Assembly (NCBI RefSeq): GCF_016881005.1
Contig: NZ_JACOPV010000001.1
Coordinates: 62,001 to 126,000 of the forward strand
Source: Pseudomonas arcuscaelestis
GTDB taxonomy: Bacteria > Pseudomonadota > Gammaproteobacteria > Pseudomonadales > Pseudomonadaceae
Length of the DNA: 64,000 nucleotides
Reading direction: 5' to 3'
A program made the translations under genes and the position numbers. Positions 18,349 through 27,415 of the stretch are shown here, one piece after another. Each line of letters opens with the position of its first letter. The stretch's first letter is position 1. The notes under the pieces were generated by a model that searched no databases, was not told where the DNA came from, and was given only the letters and a program-made list of their open reading frames with translations.

Positions 18349-18941
18349 TGAATTTTCAGCAAATCGTATTGGCCAGCCATAACGCCGGCAAACTCAAGGA
18401 ACTGCAGGCCATGCTCGGTGATACCGTGCAACTGCGTTCAATCGGCGAGTTCAGCAACATCGAGCCGGAAGAGACCGGGCTGTCGTTTGTCGAGAATGCC
18501 ATCCTCAAGGCGCGCAATGCCGCGCGCATTTCGGGCATGCCGGCGCTGGCCGACGATTCCGGCCTGGCCGTCGACTTCCTTGGCGGCGCCCCTGGTATCT
18601 ACTCGGCACGCTATGCCGACGGCAAGGGTGACGCAGCCAACAACGCCAAGCTCCTCGACGTTCTCAAGGATGTACCGCAAGAGCAACGCGGCGCCCAATT
18701 CGTCTGTGTCCTGGCGTTGGTACGCCACGCCGACGATCCGTTGCCGATCCTCTGCGAAGGACTCTGGCACGGCCGCATCCTCACACAAGCCAGCGGCGAG
18801 TACGGTTTTGGCTATGACCCGCTGTTCTGGGTACCGGAGCGCGACTGCTCCAGCGCCGAACTGAGTCCCGCCGACAAGAACCAGATCAGCCACCGTGCCC
18901 GTGCCATGCGCCTGTTGCGTCAACGTCTGGGCCTGGCATGA
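18345..18941 (+). CDS. rdgB: dITP/XTP pyrophosphatase (RdgB/HAM1)
   Basis: This 198-residue house-cleaning enzyme hydrolyses dITP, ITP and XTP to monophosphates and keeps deaminated purines out of DNA. The substrate-binding start is [14 protein letters not shown]. The metal/catalytic block is [25 protein letters not shown], with [15 protein letters not shown] [12 protein letters not shown] and the C-terminal SHRARA. Start and stop overlap both neighbours by four bases (ATGA type), evidence of translational coupling. Confidence 0.96.
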   Translation: MMNFQQIVLASHNAGKLKELQAMLGDTVQLRSIGEFSNIEPEETGLSFVENAILKARNAARISGMPALADDSGLAVDFLGGAPGIYSARYADGKGDAANNAKLLDVLKDVPQEQRGAQFVCVLALVRHADDPLPILCEGLWHGRILTQASGEYGFGYDPLFWVPERDCSSAELSPADKNQISHRARAMRLLRQRLGLA

Positions 18942-20152
18942 TCGATCATTCGCCGGCACAGCCACTGCATCTGGGCGAGGCTGGCTTTACGTCCCAAACA
19001 CCACGGGCGGCACTGACACAACTGCCTCCCCTGGCGCTGTACATTCACATTCCCTGGTGCGTGCGCAAATGCCCGTACTGCGATTTCAACTCCCACGCCG
19101 CTACCCCCGAGCTGCCGGAAGAGGCTTATGTCAATGCCTTGCTGGCCGACCTGGACCAGGAGCTGGGCGCAGTCTATGGACGGCCGATCAGTTCGATCTT
19201 CTTCGGCGGCGGCACCCCGAGCCTGTTCAGTGCTCGTGCGCTGGGCCGTTTGCTGGCGGGGGTAGAGCAACGCATCCCCTTTGCCAGTGATATTGAGATC
19301 ACCCTGGAGGCCAACCCCGGTACCTTCGAGCAGGAAAAGTTCAAAGCCTACCGGCAACTGGGCATCAATCGCCTGTCGATTGGCATCCAGAGCTTTCAAC
19401 AGGCCAAGCTTGAAGCCCTGGGCCGCATCCACAACGGTGACGAAGCCATCCGCGCTGCCGATATGGCGCGCAATGCCGGCTTCGACAATTTCAACCTGGA
19501 CTTGATGCACGGCCTGCCTGATCAGTCGCTGGACGACGCCTTGGCTGACCTGCGCCAGGCTATCGCGCTGCAACCTACGCACCTGTCCTGGTACCAATTG
19601 ACCCTGGAACCGAACACCGTGTTCTGGAACCAGCCGCCAATGCTGCCCGAGGACGATATTCTCTGGGACATCCAGGAAGCCGGCCAAGCCCTACTGGCCA
19701 GCCACGGCTACAGCCAGTACGAAGTGTCGGCCTATGCCCAGGCCGGTCGCGCCGCGCGCCACAACCTCAATTACTGGAGCTTTGGCGACTTCATCGGCAT
19801 CGGTGCCGGCGCCCACGGCAAGCTCAGCCACCCTGACGGGCGCATCCTGCGCACCTGGAAAACCCGCCTGCCCAAGGACTATCTGAACCCGGCAAAAGCC
19901 TTCAAGGCTGGTGAGAAGTTGCTGCCGATAGACGAGTTGCCCTTCGAGTTCCTGATGAATGCCCTGCGCCTGACCCAGGGAGTCGACGCCGAACTGTTCA
20001 GCCAACGCACTGGACTGGCTCTGGAACAACTTACTGCTGCACGGCGCGAAGCCGAACAAAAAGGCCTTTTGCAGGTCGAAACGACGCGACTGGTCGCCAC
20101 GCCTCGGGGCCAGTTGTTCCTCAATGACCTGCTGCAGTATTTCTTGACCTAA
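18938..20152 (+). CDS. hemW: Radical SAM protein HemW (HemN-like)
   Basis: This 404-residue radical SAM protein has the cluster motif [11 protein letters not shown]. It lacks the fourth cysteine that marks true coproporphyrinogen oxidase HemN, so it fits HemW, a heme-binding chaperone-like protein. [31 protein letters not shown] and YEVSAYA are family blocks, followed by the C-terminal HemN domain. The N-terminal 30 residues before LYIHIPWC are longer than in E. coli. It overlaps rdgB by four bases. Confidence 0.92.
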   Translation: MIDHSPAQPLHLGEAGFTSQTPRAALTQLPPLALYIHIPWCVRKCPYCDFNSHAATPELPEEAYVNALLADLDQELGAVYGRPISSIFFGGGTPSLFSARALGRLLAGVEQRIPFASDIEITLEANPGTFEQEKFKAYRQLGINRLSIGIQSFQQAKLEALGRIHNGDEAIRAADMARNAGFDNFNLDLMHGLPDQSLDDALADLRQAIALQPTHLSWYQLTLEPNTVFWNQPPMLPEDDILWDIQEAGQALLASHGYSQYEVSAYAQAGRAARHNLNYWSFGDFIGIGAGAHGKLSHPDGRILRTWKTRLPKDYLNPAKAFKAGEKLLPIDELPFEFLMNALRLTQGVDAELFSQRTGLALEQLTAARREAEQKGLLQVETTRLVATPRGQLFLNDLLQYFLT

Positions 20153-20161
20153 GGATTGCGA

Positions 20162-20485
20162 ATGGACTTGGTACTCGACCTGCTCTCGACAGTTTCCCGC
20201 TGGAGTCGCAGCAATCTATCGGAAATCGCACTGGCGCTTGTAGGCTGTTTGCTGGTGCTGTTCGGCACGGACATCAAAGGCTGGGTGGAACAACGCCTGG
20301 GCGGCCTGGCAGGCGCATTGCGCGTGCCTTTCATGGCTTTGTTGGTGATGATCGGCAGTGGTGCCGCGCTAATCTACGCAACGCCGTGGGTAGTACGCGG
20401 ACTGGCGCAGTTCAACAACTATGCATTGGCGCCCGTGTTGCTGGTTGTGCTGGTATTGATTGGTGTGGTTGCTGACCGACGCTGA
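20162..20485 (+). CDS. DUF3392 membrane protein
   Basis: This 107-residue protein has three hydrophobic segments (EIALALVGCLLVLFG; LRVPFMALLVMIGSGAALIY; LAPVLLVVLVLIGVVAD). The double-Gly stretch EQRLGGLAGALRVPF between the first two matches the DUF3392 family of uncharacterised Pseudomonas membrane proteins. I chose the ATG at 20162, ten bases after hemW, over a TTG two codons earlier; AAGGA precedes it. The function is unknown. Confidence 0.8.
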   Translation: MDLVLDLLSTVSRWSRSNLSEIALALVGCLLVLFGTDIKGWVEQRLGGLAGALRVPFMALLVMIGSGAALIYATPWVVRGLAQFNNYALAPVLLVVLVLIGVVADRR

Positions 20486-20492
20486 ATGCATC

Positions 20493-20524
20493 GCGGGGCA
20501 AGGCGACGCATCGCCTTGCCCCGC
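20493..20524. terminator. Perfect 14-bp hairpin of REP type between convergent genes
   Basis: GCGGGGCAAGGCGA, the loop cgca and the exact complement stand seven bases after the DUF3392 stop and before the trmB stop. The arms carry the REP core. No T-run follows, so it may act as a REP-based transcript end on both strands. Confidence 0.55.
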
Positions 20525-20531
20525 AACTGGC

Positions 20532-21254
20532 TTACGCCAGCTTTTCGAACTTCAGATCCCAGACCCCATGCCCAAGTCGCTCGCCACGGCGTTCGAACTT
20601 GGTGATCGGGCGCTCGGCCGGACGCTCTACGCATTTGCCGTCTGCGGCCAGGTTGCGGTAACCCGGCGCAACATTCATCACTTCCAGCATGTATTCAGCA
20701 TAGGGTTCCCAGTCGGTAGCCATATGGAATACGCCGCCCACCTTGAGCTTGCTGCGCACCAGCTCGGCAAACTCGGGCTGAACGATACGACGCTTGTGGT
20801 GACGGCTCTTGTGCCACGGATCAGGGAAAAACAGCATCAGCCTATCGAGGCTGTTGTCAGCCACGCACTTGTTCAGCACCTCGATAGCATCGCAGTCATA
20901 CACCCGCAGGTTCTTCAGACCCTGGGTCAGCACGCCATTGAGCAGCGCACCTACGCCTGGGCGGTGTACTTCGACACCGATGAAGTCTTGATCCGGTGCC
21001 GCAGCAGCCATTTCCAGCAGGGAATGGCCCATGCCGAAACCAATCTCCAGGGTACGCGGAGCCGAACGGCCAAATACCTGGTCGTAATCGACCGGGCTAT
21101 CGGCCAACGGCAGGATGAACAGTGGACCACCCTGCTCCAGACCACGTTGCTGGCCTTCAGTCATACGCCCGGCGCGCATCACGAAACTTTTGATGCGCCG
21201 GTGTTGGCGCTCTTCGCCGTCAGTGGAGATCGGCGTTTCTTGCGATTCAGTCAT
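20532..21254 (-). CDS. trmB: tRNA (guanine-N7-)-methyltransferase
   Basis: This 240-residue enzyme makes m7G46 in tRNA. The SAM-binding motif is [15 protein letters not shown], the second strand ends [11 protein letters not shown], and the catalytic/tRNA block is [28 protein letters not shown] and the tail [17 protein letters not shown] are typical. It lies nine bases after thiG on the same strand, so the two are probably cotranscribed. Confidence 0.95.
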   Translation of the reverse strand: MTESQETPISTDGEERQHRRIKSFVMRAGRMTEGQQRGLEQGGPLFILPLADSPVDYDQVFGRSAPRTLEIGFGMGHSLLEMAAAAPDQDFIGVEVHRPGVGALLNGVLTQGLKNLRVYDCDAIEVLNKCVADNSLDRLMLFFPDPWHKSRHHKRRIVQPEFAELVRSKLKVGGVFHMATDWEPYAEYMLEVMNVAPGYRNLAADGKCVERPAERPITKFERRGERLGHGVWDLKFEKLA

Positions 21255-21263
21255 CAGGTGCTC

Positions 21264-22058
21264 TTACTTGATCAGACCATCCAGCGGCGACGAGGCGCTG
21301 GCATAGAGTTTCTTCGGCATACGACCGGCCAGATAAGCCAGGCGACCGGCGACAATGGCGTGCTTCATGGCTTCGGCCATCATGATAGGTTGCTGGGCAT
21401 TGGCAATGGCCGAGTTCATCAGCACCGCCTCGCACCCCATTTCCATGGCGATTGTAGCGTCCGAAGCAGTACCGACGCCGGCATCTACCAGCACCGGTAC
21501 TTTTGATTCTTCAAGGATGATCTGCAGATTGTACGGGTTGCAGATGCCCAAGCCGGTACCAATCAGACCCGCCAATGGCATGACGGCGATACAACCTATT
21601 TCAGCCAACTGACGGGCGATGATTGGATCGTCGCTGGTGTAGACCATCACGTCGAAACCATCCTTGACCAGCACTTCGGCGGCCTTGATAGTTTCAATGA
21701 CGTTGGGGAACAGGGTTTTCTGGTCGGCCAGTACTTCCAACTTGACCAGGTTGTGGCCGTCAAGCAGCTCACGGGCCAGGCGGCAGGTGCGCACCGCCTC
21801 GACTGCGTCATAGCAACCCGCTGTATTGGGCAAAATAGTGTAGCGATCCGGCGGCAGCACATCGAGCAGGTTCGGTTCGCCCGGGTTCTGGCCGATATTG
21901 GTCCGGCGCACGGCGACGGTGACGATTTCGGCACCCGAGGCTTCAATGGCCAGGCGGGTTTCTTCAAGGTCACGGTACTTGCCAGTGCCGACCAGCAGAC
22001 GCGACTGAAAGGTACGGCCGGCCAGAGTGAAGGGCTTGTCGCTGCGAAGGTTGCTCAT
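21264..22058 (-). CDS. thiG: Thiazole synthase
   Basis: This 264-residue TIM-barrel enzyme condenses deoxyxylulose phosphate, dehydroglycine and ThiS-thiocarboxylate to the thiazole of thiamine. [10 protein letters not shown] opens the barrel and VTVAVRR follows. The Schiff-base Lys is in VKLEVLAD, with phosphate binding at [11 protein letters not shown] and [13 protein letters not shown] chose the ATG at 22058, preceded by AGAGGA; an upstream in-frame start adds 11 residues. thiS lies 48 bases upstream in the same operon. Confidence 0.95.
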   Translation of the reverse strand: MSNLRSDKPFTLAGRTFQSRLLVGTGKYRDLEETRLAIEASGAEIVTVAVRRTNIGQNPGEPNLLDVLPPDRYTILPNTAGCYDAVEAVRTCRLARELLDGHNLVKLEVLADQKTLFPNVIETIKAAEVLVKDGFDVMVYTSDDPIIARQLAEIGCIAVMPLAGLIGTGLGICNPYNLQIILEESKVPVLVDAGVGTASDATIAMEMGCEAVLMNSAIANAQQPIMMAEAMKHAIVAGRLAYLAGRMPKKLYASASSPLDGLIK

Positions 22059-22106
22059 CGGAAATCCTCTGAATGGTTGAGGGACTTGCAAGGTAATCCT
22101 GGGCCT

Positions 22107-22307
22107 CTAGCCGCCGCCGATGGCATGCACGACTTCGACCTGGTCGCCTTCACGCAGCGCTGTGGCTGCGTGCTGGCTACGTGGCACGATGTCCAGGTTG
22201 AGCTCTACCGCGACACGGCGCCCGACAAGGTCCAGGCGGGTCAGCAGGGCCTCGACGCTTTCGCCATCGGGCAACTCGAAGGGTTCACCGTTCAATTGAA
22301 TGCGCAT
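22107..22307 (-). CDS. thiS: Sulfur carrier protein ThiS
   Basis: This 66-residue beta-grasp protein ends in the AIGGG tail whose terminal glycine is adenylated and thiocarboxylated to deliver sulfur to ThiG. The start MRIQLNGEPFELPDG matches the family; a longer frame from 22322 adds five residues. It is adjacent to thiG on the same strand. No other thi gene and no TPP riboswitch pattern was recognised here. Confidence 0.93.
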   Translation of the reverse strand: MRIQLNGEPFELPDGESVEALLTRLDLVGRRVAVELNLDIVPRSQHAATALREGDQVEVVHAIGGG

Positions 22308-22408
22308 GCGCACGGCCACCATTATTTTTAGGGGCCCGCATTCTAGCCCTGATCAGGTGCTGCGACCAAGGCCAAGCATCGCCATTCGTCTCGATTCGGA
22401 CCGCCAAG

Positions 22409-22780
22409 TCAACCCAGGCGCCAGGCAGCCAGGCCCAGGCACAACCAGCCGCCGAGGAAGGCCATGCCGCCGATTGGAGTGATTATGCCCAGTTTGCCAA
22501 TCCCGCTGAGGGTCAACAGATAAAGGCTGCCAGAGAAAAGCACGATGCCCAGGGTAAACAAGCCACCAGCCCAACCCACCAGGCGACCCGGCAACTGCGT
22601 AGCCAATACGGCAACCCCAAACAACGCCAGGGCATGGACCAATTGATACGTTACACCTGTCTGGAAGATCGCCAGGTACTCACTGCTCAAGCGTCCCTTC
22701 AACCCGTGAGCGGCAAATGCACCCAAGGCGACACCGGTGAAGCCGAAAAACGCGGCGAGCAAAAGAAAACTACGCAACAT
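22409..22780 (-). CDS. DUF423 membrane protein
   Basis: This 123-residue protein has four hydrophobic helices. The family block GVALGAFAAHGLKGRL is in the first loop and GVTYQLVHALALFGVA in the second helix. The last helices contain GIITPIGGMAFLGGW. The family is uncharacterised; members are small inner-membrane proteins. I chose the ATG at 22780 because TAGGAGT stands upstream with proper spacing. It is divergent from mtgA. Confidence 0.88.
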   Translation of the reverse strand: MLRSFLLLAAFFGFTGVALGAFAAHGLKGRLSSEYLAIFQTGVTYQLVHALALFGVAVLATQLPGRLVGWAGGLFTLGIVLFSGSLYLLTLSGIGKLGIITPIGGMAFLGGWLCLGLAAWRLG

Positions 22781-22809
22781 GGGGCGACTCCTAGTCATCA
22801 CAGGGTCTG

Positions 22810-22815
22810 TATAAT
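22810..22815 (+). promoter_or_regulatory. Candidate -10 box for mtgA
   Basis: A perfect TATAAT hexamer stands 33 bases before the mtgA start in the short divergent gap. No clear -35 hexamer is seen at standard spacing. Confidence 0.35.
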
Positions 22816-22848
22816 GGCCCGCTCATTCGGTTCGGCCAAGCCATCTCT

Positions 22849-23571
22849 ATGTTGTCCTCCATAATCCGCCGTCTTACCCGCGCCCTGCTCTGGTTCGCCG
22901 CCGGCAGTGCTTTATTGGTGCTGGTGCTGCGCTGGATCCCTCCCCCAGGCACGGCGTTGATGGTCGAACGCAAGATCGAATCATGGTTCAACGGCCAACC
23001 GATTGACCTGCAGCGCGACTGGGAACCCTGGGAGCGCATTTCGGACGAACTCAAAGTGGCGGTCATTGCCGGCGAAGACCAGAAATTCGCCAACCATTGG
23101 GGCTTCGACTTCATCGCCATCCAGGCTGCACTGGCGCACAACGAGCGCGGTGGCAGCATCCGCGGCGCCAGCACCCTCAGCCAGCAAGTGGCGAAAAACC
23201 AGTTTCTCTGGTCAGGACGCAGTTGGCTACGCAAGGGCCTTGAGGCCTGGTTCACCGCCCTGATCGAACTGCTCTGGTCCAAGGAGCGGATTCTGGAGGT
23301 TTACCTCAACAGCGCCGAATGGGGCGAAGGTGTGTTCGGTGCCCAGGCTGCGGCCCAACATCACTTTGGCGTCGACGCCAGCCGCTTGAACCGCCAACAG
23401 GCCAGCCTACTGGCCGCCGTGCTACCCAGCCCGCTCAGATGGAGCGCTAGCCGCCCCAGCAGCTACGTGGCACGGCGTGCGGGCTGGATTCGCCAACAGA
23501 TGCGCCAATTGGGTGGCAGCGACTACCTCGCGCAATTGGACAGCCCGCGCAAGGCGCCCTGGAACCAATAA
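22849..23571 (+). CDS. mtgA: Monofunctional peptidoglycan transglycosylase
   Basis: This 240-residue GT51 enzyme polymerises lipid II without crosslinking. There is one membrane segment at about 11-29. Catalytic Glu76 is in EDQKFANHWGFD, GASTLSQQVAKNQFLW is the second motif, and KERILEVYLNSAEWGEGVFGAQ the third. Length and motifs match MtgA rather than a truncated PBP. It is followed by a strong terminator. Confidence 0.95.
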   Translation: MLSSIIRRLTRALLWFAAGSALLVLVLRWIPPPGTALMVERKIESWFNGQPIDLQRDWEPWERISDELKVAVIAGEDQKFANHWGFDFIAIQAALAHNERGGSIRGASTLSQQVAKNQFLWSGRSWLRKGLEAWFTALIELLWSKERILEVYLNSAEWGEGVFGAQAAAQHHFGVDASRLNRQQASLLAAVLPSPLRWSASRPSSYVARRAGWIRQQMRQLGGSDYLAQLDSPRKAPWNQ

Positions 23572-23606
23572 AAAACCCGGTAAAGCGCACACTTTGCCGG
23601 GTTTTC
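23570..23606. terminator. Rho-independent terminator after mtgA
   Basis: The stem AAAACCCGGTAAAG / CTTTGCCGGGTTTT has a short loop. A-rich and T-rich flanks on both sides let it serve mtgA and the converging DUF1993 gene. Confidence 0.85.
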
Positions 23607-23634
23607 GTTATTTGCCGATTACGGGGTAAATGCC

Positions 23635-24144
23635 TTAGAACGCGCCCATGTAATCACGCTTGCCCACTTCCACACCATTGTGACGCAGGATTGCGTAAGT
23701 GGTGGTGACATGGAAGAAGAACTGCGGCAGGCCGTAGGTCAGCAAATAAGCCTGGCCAGTGAAGCGCTTCTCTTTCGGCGTACCCGGACGGGTCACGATT
23801 TCAATACCTTCCTTGCCATCGATCTGCGCTGGCGCAACGCCGTCCAAGAAAGCCAGAACCTTACTGATCAGTGCTTGCAGCTCAGCAAAGGTGGTTTCGC
23901 TGTCATCGTATTTCGGCAACTCGACCTCAGCCAGGCGTGCCGATACACCCTTGGCGAAATCAACCGCGATCTGCACTTGGCGAACCAGTGGAAACATATC
24001 CGGATAAAGGCGAGCCTGCAGGAAGACGCTCGGATCAATGTTTTTAGCCGTAGCGTGAGCTTCGGCCTTGTTCAGAACCTCACTCAAGGCGTTGAGCATT
24101 TGCTTGAAAACAGGAACAGAAGCGGCATACAAGGAAATGGTCAT
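23635..24144 (-). CDS. DUF1993 family protein
   Basis: This 169-residue cytoplasmic protein has a DinB-like helical bundle of the DUF1993 family. The opening MTISLYAASVPVFKQMLNAL is typical, as are ARLYPDMFPLVRQVQIA and the C-terminal HVTTTYAILRHNGVEVGK. No catalytic activity is established for the family. It stands alone; a TATAAT on the minus strand at 24200-24195 is a plausible -10 box. Confidence 0.85.
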   Translation of the reverse strand: MTISLYAASVPVFKQMLNALSEVLNKAEAHATAKNIDPSVFLQARLYPDMFPLVRQVQIAVDFAKGVSARLAEVELPKYDDSETTFAELQALISKVLAFLDGVAPAQIDGKEGIEIVTRPGTPKEKRFTGQAYLLTYGLPQFFFHVTTTYAILRHNGVEVGKRDYMGAF

Positions 24145-24334
24145 AACAGTCTCGACATGGGTGGCGGAAAGAGTGGCGGGGCCAACGTGGCGCGATTATA
24201 GACCGGCGTTGTCGCGTGAATGGCCCGGCACCATAAAAAAGGGTTTTCACGGATTGCCGGTTCGGTATGACAATCTCTCCGCGCCTATATGAAGTGGCCC
24301 AAGGACTTTCGGGCAATGCACGCGAGGTGGAACC

Positions 24335-24568
24335 TTGAAATACATCATTGAAGCATTCGATAAAGAGACCGAACAACTAGCTTATGAAATCGCGCTGCCG
24401 GACGGATGCGATACACAGCTAGCGGCAATCATGGGGTGGATAGCGTCCCAGCGAGGGGATGAAGGATACAACCTGACCAGCGAACAGGTGGCGGCGATTG
24501 AAGTGCTCGCTAACAGAACCATTCACGAACACGACCATATCCTGCAGCTCACCTGCAACATCGATTAA
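24335..24568 (+). CDS. Small conserved-looking orphan protein of unknown function
   Basis: This 77-residue acidic protein opens KYIIEAFDKETEQLAYEIALP and contains GCDTQLAAIMGW, GDEGYNLTSEQVAAIE and a final LQLTCNID. A good GAGGTGG stands four bases before the start, which must be TTG at 24335. I have an uncertain memory of similar small Pseudomonas proteins near bacteriocin-type toxins, which would make it an orphan immunity protein; no toxin gene is in this window. Both sides are non-coding (about 190 bases each), and a run of nine G at 24579-24587 follows the stop. Confidence 0.6.
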   Translation: MKYIIEAFDKETEQLAYEIALPDGCDTQLAAIMGWIASQRGDEGYNLTSEQVAAIEVLANRTIHEHDHILQLTCNID

Positions 24569-24699
24569 TTGTCTGACCGGGGGGGGGCGTACCGAACGGG
24601 AGGCGGCCGTAACTCTTGATGATGCCGTAACGGGATAAGCACTCATTTGCAGTGCACAACCCAGCCCTGCCCCATCTACCCACAAAAATCCGTGATGCC

Positions 24700-24732
24700 T
24701 AAAAAAAGCCCCGACACGTCGGGGCTTTTTGT
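24700..24732. terminator. Rho-independent terminator of rpoH
   Basis: AAAAAGCCCCGAC and GTCGGGGCTTTTT form a near-perfect stem with T-runs on both strands, ending 18 bases beyond the rpoH stop. Confidence 0.88.
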
Positions 24733-24749
24733 TTGTGGCGTATCGCGAC

Positions 24750-25604
24750 TTAGATTGCGATCAAGGCTTTAACCTTGTTCATCGCATTCTTTTCCAGCTG
24801 CCGAATACGCTCGGCAGACACGCTGTATTTCTCGGCCAGGTCGTGCAGCGTGGCTTTCTCTTCTGCCAGCCAGCGCTGATAGAGAATGTCACGGCTACGA
24901 TCATCCAGGCCCTGCAGTGCTTCATGCAGATTGCTGGTGGAGTTGTCGCTCCAGTCGGCATCTTCCAACTGACGAGCCGGGTCGTAGCGATGGTCTTCCA
25001 GGTAATTGGCCGGCGACTGGAAAGCACTGTCGTCATCGGCTTCGGACGCTGGGTCAAAGGCCATGTCCTGACCAGTCAGGCGGCTCTCCATCTCGCGCAC
25101 TTCACGTGGCTCGACGCCCAGGCTTTCAGCAACGCGATGAACTTCATCGTTGTTCAGCCAGGCCAGGCGTTTTTTCTGGCTGCGCAGGTTGAAGAACAGT
25201 TTGCGCTGGGCCTTGGTGGTAGCGACCTTGACGATACGCCAGTTACGCAGGATGAACTCGTGAATCTCGGCTTTGATCCAGTGCACGGCAAAGGACACCA
25301 GACGCACACCCATTTCAGGGTTGAAACGCTTGACCGCTTTCATCAGGCCAACGTTGCCTTCCTGAATCAGGTCAGCCTGGGCCAGCCCGTAGCCCGAATA
25401 GCTGCGAGCGATATGTACGACAAAGCGCAGGTGCGCGAGCACCATCTGCCGAGCTGCCTCTAGATTTTGCTCATAGTAGAGACTCTCGGCCAGTTCACGC
25501 TCCTGCTCAGGCGACAGCAATGGAATGCTGTTGACTGTGTGCACGTAGGCTTCCAGGTTTGCACCGGGAACCAGGGCATAGGCAGGTTGCAACGAAGTGG
25601 TCAT
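24750..25604 (-). CDS. rpoH: Heat-shock sigma factor RpoH (sigma-32)
   Basis: This 284-residue sigma factor directs heat-shock genes. Region 2 is [19 protein letters not shown] with [20 protein letters not shown]. The RpoH box is QRKLFFNLR, and region 4 is the helix-turn-helix [21 protein letters not shown] chose the ATG at 25604, giving [20 protein letters not shown], with GGAGG upstream; a longer frame from 25676 would run through the promoter. It follows ftsX with a 114-base gap, so it has its own promoter(s). Confidence 0.97.
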   Translation of the reverse strand: MTTSLQPAYALVPGANLEAYVHTVNSIPLLSPEQERELAESLYYEQNLEAARQMVLAHLRFVVHIARSYSGYGLAQADLIQEGNVGLMKAVKRFNPEMGVRLVSFAVHWIKAEIHEFILRNWRIVKVATTKAQRKLFFNLRSQKKRLAWLNNDEVHRVAESLGVEPREVREMESRLTGQDMAFDPASEADDDSAFQSPANYLEDHRYDPARQLEDADWSDNSTSNLHEALQGLDDRSRDILYQRWLAEEKATLHDLAEKYSVSAERIRQLEKNAMNKVKALIAI

Positions 25605-25653
25605 ACGAAAAAACCTCCGACTCACTGAACTCGTGCCCTCAGGCACTGCCAAC

Positions 25654-25680
25654 ATTGACCGGGAACCGCGAAACAAGTTC
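25654..25680 (-). promoter_or_regulatory. Candidate sigma-22 (AlgU/RpoE)-type promoter of rpoH
   Basis: On the minus strand GAACTT (25680-25675) is followed after 16 bases by TCAAT, about 50 bases before the rpoH ATG. An AlgU-dependent rpoH promoter is known in P. aeruginosa. The -35 match is exact but the -10 (expected TCtgA) is weak. Confidence 0.35.
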
Positions 25681-25718
25681 CCTTGAATATGAAAAGAGTC
25701 AATAGCAGCAAAAAGACA

Positions 25719-26747
25719 CTATCGCGGTGCAAGCTCTCGCAAGTGGCGGGCGACCGCAATCCAAGCACCGATATACCCTAACAACACCGCTCCAAGCAAG
25801 AGCGACAGACCATCGGCAGACGGAACCCCTGCCAATGCGAAATTACTGCCATAAAGACCAGAAAGCCCGATAACCGCGTCATTCAGCCAATTCAGGCCGA
25901 ATGCCAGTACGCCCCAAGCCAAAACTCCTGCGCCCAGGCCATATAACGCGCCCATGTACAGGAAAGGCCGGCGCACATAGCTGTCAGTGCCGCCTACCAG
26001 CTTGATGACTTCAATTTCGGTACGGCGGTTCTCGATGTGCAGGCGAATTGTGTTACCAATTACCAAAAGCAGCGCCGACACCAGCAGGACCGTCAGACCA
26101 AAAACAAAACGATCACCCAACTTCAAAATTGCCGCCAGGCGCTCGACCCAAACCAGATCCAACTGCGCCACATCCACCTTGGGAAGCTCTGCAAGGCGCT
26201 GGCGCAAGGCTTCCAGCGCTGGCTTGTCGACTTCCGCCGGTGTTACGACGACGACACCCGGAAGTGGGTTCTCCGGCAGTTCACGCAGGGCATCCCCCAG
26301 ACCGGATTGCTGCTGGAATTCTTCCAGGGCTTTTTCACGACTAACGTATTCGGCCTCGGCAACGCCAGGCATTCCCTTGATCTGCTCACGCAGCGCTTCG
26401 CCATCACGGCTGCTGGCATCCAGTTTGAGGTACAGGGAAATCTGTGCCGCTCGCTGCCACGATCCTCCCAGACGCTCGACGTTGCTCAGGAGCAACGACA
26501 GCCCCATGGGTAAGCTCAGGGCCACAGCCATTACCAGGCAGGTGAAAAAGCTGCCAATTGGCTGCTTGCCCAGGCGACGTAAACTATCGAGCAGACTGGA
26601 GCGATGGCTTTCCAGCCAGGCGTGCAGAAGGGTGCGGAAGTCTGGACCATCGTCGTCATGGCTGCTGCGTTTGTTTTTTTCAGGCTGCGGATCAGCGGCC
26701 TTGGGCGCCACGCGCTCGGAAACCTTGGGACTGCGTGTCGCACTCAT
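25719..26747 (-). CDS. ftsX: Cell division protein FtsX
   Basis: This 342-residue membrane subunit of the FtsEX complex couples ATP hydrolysis to periplasmic cell-wall hydrolase activation at the septum. It has an unusually polar cytoplasmic start of about 60 residues and a first helix at about 66-88. A periplasmic domain follows (SLYLKLDASSRDGEALREQI), then three C-terminal helices beginning FGLTVLLVSALLLVIGNTIRL. NRRTEIEVIKLVGGTDSYVR is the conserved FtsX cytoplasmic loop. It overlaps ftsE by four bases. Confidence 0.95.
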   Translation of the reverse strand: MSATRSPKVSERVAPKAADPQPEKNKRSSHDDDGPDFRTLLHAWLESHRSSLLDSLRRLGKQPIGSFFTCLVMAVALSLPMGLSLLLSNVERLGGSWQRAAQISLYLKLDASSRDGEALREQIKGMPGVAEAEYVSREKALEEFQQQSGLGDALRELPENPLPGVVVVTPAEVDKPALEALRQRLAELPKVDVAQLDLVWVERLAAILKLGDRFVFGLTVLLVSALLLVIGNTIRLHIENRRTEIEVIKLVGGTDSYVRRPFLYMGALYGLGAGVLAWGVLAFGLNWLNDAVIGLSGLYGSNFALAGVPSADGLSLLLGAVLLGYIGAWIAVARHLRELAPR

Positions 26748-27415
26748 TGCCCGGCCTCCCCGTCGCCGATCAAGCGACCGCGTTGTAGTGTCAGCATGCG
26801 ATGGCGCATACGCGCAATCAGCGCCAGGTCGTGACTGGCGATCAGCACGCTGGTGCCCAAGCGGTTGATATCTTCAAATACACCCATGATCTCTGCCGCC
26901 AGGCGCGGGTCGAGGTTACCGGTGGGCTCATCCGCCAGCAGCAAGGCCGGGCGATGGACAATGGCCCGAGCAATACCAACACGCTGCTGTTGCCCTGTGG
27001 ACAAATCGCCAGGATACAGCTCGGCTTTGTCCGAAAGCGCGACGCGCTCAAGCGCCGAATCGACGCGCTTGGCCACTTCGACCTTGGACAGTCCGAGGAT
27101 TTGTAGCGGCAAGGCAACGTTGTTGAACACGGTACGGTCGAACAGCAACTGGTGATTCTGGAACACTACGCCAATCTGCCGACGCAGAAAGGGAATCTGG
27201 GCATTGCTGATCTGCCCAAGGTCTTGTCCAGCCAGTAACAGTTTGCCGCTGGTAGGACGCTCCATAGCCAGCAACAGGCGCAGCAACGTACTTTTGCCCG
27301 CACCGGAATGACCGGTGACGAACAGGAACTCGCCGCGGCGCACTCGAAAACTCAACTCATGCAGGCCTACGTGACCATTGGGGTAGCGCTTGGCGACCTG
27401 TTCGAATCGAATCAT
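26744..27415 (-). CDS. ftsE: Cell division ATP-binding protein FtsE
   Basis: This 223-residue ABC ATPase partners FtsX. Walker A is GHSGAGKSTLL, the Q-loop region is IGVVFQNHQLL, the signature is LSTGQQQRV, Walker B is ALLLADEPTGNLD, and the switch His is in IASHDL. The signature reads STGQQQ rather than SGGEQQ, as often in FtsE. Four-base ATGA overlaps with ftsY upstream and ftsX downstream show a single coupled operon ftsYEX. Confidence 0.96.
   Translation of the reverse strand: MIRFEQVAKRYPNGHVGLHELSFRVRRGEFLFVTGHSGAGKSTLLRLLLAMERPTSGKLLLAGQDLGQISNAQIPFLRRQIGVVFQNHQLLFDRTVFNNVALPLQILGLSKVEVAKRVDSALERVALSDKAELYPGDLSTGQQQRVGIARAIVHRPALLLADEPTGNLDPRLAAEIMGVFEDINRLGTSVLIASHDLALIARMRHRMLTLQRGRLIGDGEAGQ

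Noticed and set aside
22059..22106. TPP riboswitch near thiS and thiG
   Set aside because: The gaps are too short and lack the conserved CUGAGA core; none upstream of thiS either.
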